Part shown: positions 58,140-64,000 of the stretch, piece after piece
Layout of the letters: each line of letters begins with the position of its first letter
How positions within the stretch are numbered: position 1 is the stretch's first letter
DNA from: Triglochin maritima
Lineage: Eukaryota; Streptophyta; Magnoliopsida; Alismatales; Juncaginaceae
NCBI GenBank assembly: GCA_963682175.1
Contig: OY821771.1
Coordinates: 35,050,201 to 35,114,200 of the forward strand
Direction: 5' to 3'
Length of the DNA: 64,000 bases
Translations under genes and position numbers: made by a program
The notes under the pieces: model-generated
What the model was told of the DNA's origin: nothing
The model's database searches: none
Seen by the model: the letters and a program-made list of their open reading frames with translations, nothing else

Positions 58140-58644
58140 CTTAACTCAAGATCGAAGACAAGAGGGCTCCGATCAGGGTTTGAACGTGAATCAAGAAGAT
58201 TAGGGTTAGGGTTGAGAGAAAGAGAGAGTGCGGCGGAAGACGAAAAGAGTTTGTATATTGATTAGGGTTTCTTCGTTTACATACATGTTTATATAGTCTG
58301 GATTACAACAAACAGGTGAACCGGATCCGATTAGATCCAACACTCTTAGAGCCTAATTAGGAGCCAGTATACATTGAACTCATGATCAACCGAGCCATAT
58401 TCAGATGGGCTCTGGCTAAGCCAGCTTGCTTGATGAGTAATTTGTCTAGCCTCAGAATTTGAGCATTGGAGTTCAATATTAGGTGGGCACGAGCACATGA
58501 TGGAACCTGTGCTGGCATTGACTTGTGATCATCGCCTAGTTGGTTCATACTTTGTGCTCCCACCTGCACCTCATCGACCCGGATCAACTTGGATCTAATT
58601 TCCCATTTCTCATCATAGGCTTTACTCTTGATCATCCTTTCTAA
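58140..58644 (-). repeat. 3' LTR of the deleted Copia element
   Basis: Nearly identical to 59772-60276 (noticed differences: AAACAGG/AAACGGG and ATTGAACTC/ATTGGACTC). Confidence 0.9.
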
Positions 58645-58676
58645 CACTCCCCTTCAAACTTAGCCGGGGATGGAGG

Positions 58677-59630
58677 TTAAGTTTGCTCAAAGAGCGTCTG
58701 AAGTCGTCTTTGGATAAAGGTTTGTTTTAAACCATATAGGGCTCTTTTTAGTTTGCATACATGGTTGGGTTTGGATATATCTACAAAACCAGGAACTTGA
58801 GTCATGTAAGCTTCTTCCTCAATAAAGCCATGCAAGAAGGCATTTTTTACATCTAACTGTTTTATTTCCCAATTATGCATAGTAGCCAGGCTAAGCACAA
58901 TCCTAATGGTTGAAAATTTTACCACAGGAGAGAAAGTATCTGTGAAGTCTCTCCCTTCAACTTGTTTGTACCCCTTTGCAACCAAACTAGCTTTAAGTTT
59001 ATCAAGGGTGCCATCAGAATTTAATTTGACTCTAAACACCCATTTGCACCCTATGATATTCATACCAGAGTGTTTTGGAATTAAGTCCCAGGTGTTGTTG
59101 TTTAACAAGGCATTCATTTCCTCCTTCATGGCATTGTGCCAACCTGAGTGGTGCAATGCCTCTTCAACAGATGCTGGTTCCTGAGGTATAGAGTTAATAT
59201 TATGAAACAAAGCATATTTTGGGTTTGGTTTGACAATACCTGCTTTTGATCTTGTAACCATCATGTGTTGTGAGTTGTCAGGAGCATTTGTATGGTCCTC
59301 ATTTGAAGTAGTTTCTTCAAATGTTCCTCTGTCCTCAGATGGTTCATCATGGGACACCAATTCTACATTAACCTCTGGTGTAGCTTTGTGTTTAGGATGT
59401 TCCCTTGCACATCCTTCATCATTTCTCTCCTGTTCTAAGTGAGTTTCCTCACATATTTCATTTTCCTCAGTAAGGTTAATATGTAAGTCATGCTCAACTT
59501 GAATATCATATTCTGGTTGCACTTCATTTCCAGATATAGTAGGGGAGATGTTAGAACCGGGTATCCACCTCAAAACCAATTGGTGAAGAGGGGAGGGACC
59601 CAAGGACTTATAAGCCCAGGAGAAGCCCAC
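58677..59630 (-). pseudogene. Copia reverse transcriptase N-terminal part (RVT_2), truncated
   Basis: One open frame of 317 codons. The first 27 residues (MGFSWAYKSLGPSPLHQLVL) are leader sequence read through; then an acidic linker, SQHMMVTRSKAGIVKPNPKY and the RVT_2 domain start WHNAMKEEMNALLNNNTWDL, VFRVKLNSDGTLDKLKASLV, VEGRDFTDTFSPVVKF and QLDVKNAFLHGFIEEEAYM (first catalytic Asp present). It breaks off after KLKRALYGLKQ, before the YxDD motif, and stops. A fused, deleted remnant of a Copia polyprotein; it cannot be an active polymerase. The absence of internal stops agrees with a young insertion. Confidence 0.85.
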
Positions 59631-59649
59631 ATTCTTCCGATGTGGGACT
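59607..59649 (-). promoter_or_regulatory. snRNA-type USE motif plus TATA-like box in Copia leader
   Basis: The minus strand reads GTCCCACATCG (59649-59639), an exact match to the plant snRNA upstream element RTCCCACATCG. CTTATAAG follows at 59614-59607, about 33 bp away centre to centre. Whether it drives transcription is unknown. Confidence 0.5.
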
Positions 59650-59744
59650 ATCTCTCACACTCCCCCGCACGCGTGTACCAGCATTTTTTTATCTGTGTAC
59701 ACGAGTGGAGAAAAGGTCTCAACCGGGTAGAGTGCGCAGCGGAA

Positions 59745-59756
59745 GCTCTGATACCA
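59745..59756 (-). other. Primer binding site (tRNA-iMet type)
   Basis: The minus strand reads TGGTATCAGAGC just inside the 5' LTR. Confidence 0.8.
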
Positions 59757-60276
59757 TGTGAAGATTCAGATCAACTCAAGATCGAAGACAAGAGGGCTCC
59801 GATCAGGGTTTGAACGTGAATCAAGAAGATTAGGGTTAGGGTTGAGAGAAAGAGAGAGTGCGGCGGAAGACGAAAAGAGTTTGTATATTGATTAGGGTTT
59901 CTTCGTTTACATACATGTTTATATAGTCTGGATTACAACAAACGGGTGAACCGGATCCGATTAGATCCAACACTCTTAGAGCCTAATTAGGAGCCAGTAT
60001 ACATTGGACTCATGATCAACCGAGCCATATTCAGATGGGCTCTGGCTAAGCCAGCTTGCTTGATGAGTAATTTGTCTAGCCTCAGAATTTGAGCATTGGA
60101 GTTCAATATTAGGTGGGCACGAGCACATGATGGAACCTGTGCTGGCATTGACTTGTGATCATCGCCTAGTTGGTTCATACTTTGTGCTCCCACCTGCACC
60201 TCATCGACCCGGATCAACTTGGATCTAATTTCCCATTTCTCATCATAGGCTTTACTCTTGATCATCCTTTCTAACA
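59757..60276 (-). repeat. 5' LTR of the deleted Copia element
   Basis: About 520 bp. In sense orientation it starts TGTTAGAAAGGATG at 60276 and ends ATCTGAATCTTCACA at 59757. Confidence 0.88.
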
Positions 60277-60619
60277 ACTTCATTCAATTCCACTTTAAGC
60301 CTCATTCATATGTCGTAGCAAGATCATTATTGAATTCTTGAGTACGGCACAACAGTAGAGTGTGACTCCGTGAGTGGAGTAAATCACGATGGCGATCCAT
60401 CTTTTCATGGTTTGCGAATTTCTAACTCATTAGTTTTTATTCTGCATTTTGTGGCATAATTAGTGCATAAATGTATTCATCTCCCATCTGCCCTCTATAT
60501 TAGCCACAATCTGCTTACACAAACCACTATAAAGAACATAAAACCTGCAAAGAAAGAAGCTCAACAATAACACCGCTTACCGGTGGGAACATCTCTAGAT
60601 GAAGGTTGAAAAAATCTAA

Positions 60620-60740
60620 GTCCATGAACTCGACGTTCAAGACGTTGAGTTCTATGAAATCCATCTTTGTAAACATGGCCTAAAGACATCATTTTTATAT
60701 GTAAAAAACTTGACATTTTAAATGTCGAGTTCTTTAAACA
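60620..60740. repeat. Palindrome cluster (GAACTCGAC type)
   Basis: GAACTCGACGTTCAAGACGTTGAGTTC-like arms (first arm GAACTCGACGTTC) and ACTTGACATTTTAAATGTCG arms about 75 bp apart. Confidence 0.6.
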
Positions 60741-61351
60741 ATAAATATCAAGACACACAAACATGAGAAATACTTTTTTGGAAGTCTACGATAATATTTA
60801 AACAAAAATTATTTCAAAATAATTTCCTAAAGCGAAACTACAAAAAGTACCCGAAGCATCTACGACCAGAGAGACCACCAAAGGTTGGTAGTTTTTTTCC
60901 TTTCTCCCATCCAATGTAAAGTTTCATTCTCTTTACATTGACATTTAACACTGCAAACATAAAGTACGTTCTCCTAAAAATAGCCTTGAAGTGCAATAAT
61001 CTCCCTCATCAAGTTCTCTATGATAATCACAAGATAGCCTTGCATATGCTACGCTTTGGATCATTAGTTTAAGACTTTCTTTAGCTTAAAAGTGGTACGT
61101 ACGTTTTCTGCATAATCGTGAATCAATATATGTGTCTATCCGTAGAACACGAGAAGATTAGAATTATGGTGATTTTTTTTAAAAAAATATTATTTTTATT
61201 TCTCAGATATGATCACGATTGACTTAGGAGGAAGCGGTCAAAAAAGATATAAGAGATTAGAATATTCCTCAGGAATTTGCATTGGATAAAACGCGTGGAA
61301 GAAGACGATTCACGTGTCTGAACCGTGACTCATTAAAGTTTCATTTCTAGT

Positions 61352-61396
61352 CTACCCCAACTAGTTTGGGACAAAAAGTTTTGTTGTTGTTATCTT
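61352..61396 (+). mobile_element. Au-like SINE 3' end fragment
   Basis: CCCCAACTAGTTTGGGACAA then AGTTTTGTTGTTGTT, the conserved 3' tail of Au-type plant SINEs; no 5' part seen. Confidence 0.5.
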
Positions 61397-61917
61397 CATT
61401 TAAAACAATACAATCATATCTCTTGATTATATTCAATACAAAAGAAGAGTACGTCACACCACCATTAAAAAAAATCAACACGATCCTGATTTTAAACCGC
61501 ACGGATCGTTTGCATACAGAGATAAAAATAAAAATTATTCGGTAATATGCTCACGATCATCAAAAAGACACCGTTACTGGTGGTCTTAGCCGATCGTTTC
61601 AGGGTTTGACCTGAATACGTTAAATTCACTGGCAAATGAAATTAACCAACATGTAAATACAAGTTCATTCCATGACAAGTGACAGAATACTACTGAAGTG
61701 GTAAGTTCCATTTTTTGCTCATGTATATATAGTTTGTTGGACATACTTCATCTCTCTTGCCATGTAGATAGAGATAAAACAAGCTAGCAATTTATACCAA
61801 ATATTACCAAGAAGGTAGGGGATCCGCCCCACGAATCACTTGACCTCCTAAAGAATCCTTCCAGGAATTTATTTACCAATTGAACTGCTAAATGCTGTGG
61901 TGAACACGTTATGACGA

Positions 61918-63633
61918 TCAGATATCGAGGGGTTTATTGATAAGAGAATTCACAGCACCTACAAACTCTTCAGAAGATCTATATCCGTCCCTCTTCATAT
62001 ATACCATACTTAGTAGCTTGGTCTGGTTCCAAACAAAATCCTTGCATGCTCTTGGAACTATGCTACCTTCTTTTTGCAACACGAGCTTAAGGAGTTCAGC
62101 TCTTTCTCTGTCAATCATTCTCCAAACCACGTTTTTCGCTTCTTCCTCGGAAAGTTCACCATTTGCTTCAATCATCTTTAGTGACACACTGTTCAACTTC
62201 CCATTCACTTTCTCTCTCTGCATGATAGGAAAAATAGAAACTTATGCATCACATAAGGTTCTACTAGAACAAATGGCTTAAGTTATTGTTAAGGAAGATT
62301 TATTACCTCAAAACCTTGGATGTCATTAAGCAGACGCCCGACAGTGCTCACTCTTCTGAATAGATTGTGAAATTCAGGACTCTCAACAATGTGACATGGA
62401 AGCTTTGGACCAACAAGGTATTGTGTTAACATAATAATAGGTCCTAAAGCAAATGATAGAAATCCATTCTCAATGTATTCATCCAAACTAGGCACCACTT
62501 TCTCCTTTGTCCACTTTGCCTCCTTCATCATGGCATTAATGAAATCGATCCACTGCCAAATGAAATTAACCAACATGTAAATACAAGTTCATTCCATGAC
62601 AAGTGATAGAATACTACTGAAGTGGATCGTGTCGTTGGGTGTAGTAAGAGTGGAGTAGATGCCATGTGGATACTAATTTTATCCATTTCAATATTTTATT
62701 TTATAAAGCGTGGATATTTTAGATGATACCAAGTTTTCTGATCCACATTTGCTAAATTTTGAAGTGTAAAATAAAGTTAAAAGATCTTACTATGTTGACA
62801 AAATCTCTTGTGACATCGTATCCTTGCAGAACCGATCCCTCAACAGCAAGTTCAGTGATGGTTTCGTGGAGTGCGGAGTAGAGGATTTTGACATGTTCAG
62901 AACAACAATCATCGTAGTTCGATTCCCATCTGAAACGAAACATTTGAATCACTCCTAAGTCCAATGAAGCACATAATATGTATCGAGTTAGTACAGCACC
63001 TCTCAAGTAAATGTACAAAGTTTGTTAGTTCTTCAATAGAGCCGAAATCGTCGAATAAATCATCAAGAAGCGATGCGAGGATTGAATTCTTTGCGCACGA
63101 CATGCGAGCAACAGACATTTGAGGAGTGTAAACTGCAGCTGCAGCTGAGAAGTAGCAATGCATCATCTGTGGTTTGTTAAAGAAGCTAAGTTGATCCAAT
63201 TTCTTCTCTCTACACCACCTGCTCAAGATAAGAGCATAAAGTTCTTCTCTAAACCTCATTAACTGACATTTATTGTATTATTAGTGTCAAATAAGAAAAA
63301 TAAAAATTTACCCTTCAAATTTGCTGAATTCATCCACAAACATAGATTGACAAGCGTTGAAGTCGCCGACCGCTAGTTGGAGCAGATCGCTTGTATCAAT
63401 GTTCTCATACCTTTGGCATTGTTGAACATATATTAGAATGCAGAATGTAACAATATGCTATTTTTGGAATATTAACTTATTTTTTTGTAGATCTTACAAC
63501 CTTTTTCTCGTAGCACTTACATGTCGGAGAATTTTTGCGATAAAGCCTTGTTTTTGTTGAAACTTTCAATGTTCTGTTTGTGCTCCAAAGAGTCCAATTG
63601 GACATGAACTGGAAAGTTCAGGGCATGTTTGAC
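61918..63633 (-). CDS. ent-Kaurene-synthase-like diterpene synthase (TPS-e/f), 3' half
   Basis: Six consecutive exons, all with GT..AG borders and compatible phase: A 63633-63521, B 63410-63312, C 63218-63000, D 62929-62791, E 62552-62307, F 62217-61918. They give 371 codons plus TGA, the C-terminal class I domain. Exon A reads VKHALNFPVHVQLDSLEHKQ; exon C has the metal-binding DDxxD motif in ASLLDDLFDDFGS; exon D has NYDDCCSEHVKILYSAL; exon E has LLNDIQGFE leading into REKVNGKLN, the NSE/DTE motif. The end (SIVPRACKDFVWNQTKLLSM) is typical of kaurene synthases. Such enzymes turn ent-copalyl diphosphate into ent-kaurene or related diterpenes, usually in plastids. About 400 N-terminal residues must lie beyond 64000. 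The visible half looks functional. The block GPIIMLTQY differs from the family's usual GPI-V-L-P, so the product may not be kaurene. Confidence 0.88.
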
Positions 63634-64000
63634 CTGCATATAGCTCCATCAGAAGACCCAAAAAAAATTAAATTTAACATTTTGAATAGTAATCAATTCA
63701 CCAATTTCATGCATGCCCTTCAAAGAAGTTCCAATTTCACCAATACCGTTCAATTAGATATTCTTTCATGTATATCCTTCGATTATAAGTATCATTTCAC
63801 CTATACCCTTCTATTAACTTTGCAACAAAAAATTGGGTTAAATTAAATTTTAATAAGTGAATTCCAAAATTGTCCTTGTTTCTTCTTTTAATCTTAAATA
63901 TGTATATTTAATCATAGAGGAGAATAGGAAAAAAGAGCATTTTTTATGGATATTCTTGTAAGAGTGTTTGCGAGAGATTCAAAGCTATATTCATTGTTCT
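63634..64000 (-). other. Intron of the terpene synthase gene, running off the window
   Basis: The acceptor ATATGCAG abuts exon A at 63634. I see no further exon before the window edge; the plus-strand frame at 63580-63846 is a shadow. Confidence 0.6.

Larger units (their letters stand above)
58136..60276 (-). mobile_element. Copia element, internally deleted, very young
   Basis: LTRs about 58136-58644 (3') and 59757-60276 (5') differ at only about two positions over 500 bp that I could see. The sense (minus) LTR starts TGTTAGAAAGG; the 5' LTR ends just before the primer site TGGTATCAGAGC. The outermost end of the 3' LTR is missing or altered. Flanks share ACTT. The interior is only 1.1 kb and holds a partial reverse transcriptase; gag, protease and integrase are deleted. 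Confidence 0.85.
60277..61917. other. Intergenic downstream of the terpene synthase gene
   Basis: No gene. It holds a short palindrome cluster of the GAACTCGAC / GTCGAGTTC type at 60620-60740, like that at 23.3-23.65 kb, and an Au-like SINE tail at about 61352-61396. The stretch next to 61918 should be the 3' untranslated region. Confidence 0.5.

Noticed and set aside
63580..63846. 88-codon plus-strand frame at the right edge
   Set aside because: It is antisense to exon A of the terpene synthase and to its upstream intron.

Overview
This window is nuclear DNA of a flowering plant, almost certainly a eudicot. It is AT-rich, has intron-containing genes with GT..AG junctions, and is packed with plant-type transposons (CACTA, MULE, hAT and Harbinger-like elements, Athila-type Gypsy, Copia). 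No species can be named from the sequence. Only three host loci are convincing, all on the minus strand: a complete CYP71-type cyclophilin/WD40 gene (15617-20543, 11 exons, 622 codons), a complete HAD-family hydrolase related to HDHD3 (30112-31295, 3 exons) and the 3' half of an ent-kaurene-synthase-like diterpene synthase (61918-63633, cut by the right edge). A broken copy of the same terpene synthase lies on the plus strand at 26.2-29.5 kb.

Layout. 1-13866 is one large minus-strand CACTA element, open at the left edge, with TNPA-like and TNP2-like genes and a subterminal repeat array at its end. A 7.3-kb Athila-type Gypsy element with near-identical LTRs (2625-9943) is inserted inside the TNP2 frame. 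13867-15616 is intergenic, then the cyclophilin gene, then 20871-23230 of unassigned AT-rich DNA. 23.2-26 kb holds a palindromic array and a decayed MuDR-type gene. 26.2-29.5 kb is the terpene synthase pseudogene, split by a Harbinger-like element. The HAD gene and its upstream DNA fill 30.1-34.1 kb. 34129-35068 is a hAT element nested around a second hAT element.

35.2-43.5 kb is a composite MULE with matching ends. It carries a nearly intact transposase (one nonsense codon), an OTU-peptidase-like segment on the same strand and a convergent plant-mobile-domain (PMD) gene, and is interrupted by a Copia-like relic and a Gypsy solo LTR. 43.8-51.1 kb is a diverged Copia LTR into which a related pol-less Copia element (45032-50944) has inserted; that element also holds an 835-bp hAT element. 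52.4-57.2 kb is a second Harbinger-like element whose gene is split by a four-level nest (Harbinger-like > LTR B > LTR A > MULE fragment). 58.1-60.3 kb is a young, internally deleted Copia element.

How the parts work together. The host genes are unrelated in function (nuclear PPIase/chromatin, HAD phosphatase-like, diterpene biosynthesis) and form no pathway. Most of the structure is successive transposon insertion, and target-site duplications plus interrupted frames give the order of many events. The points most worth following are the transposase/OTU/PMD MULE, the two kaurene-synthase-like copies, the nested insertions that can be read to the codon, and the dense palindrome arrays in several element termini and LTRs.
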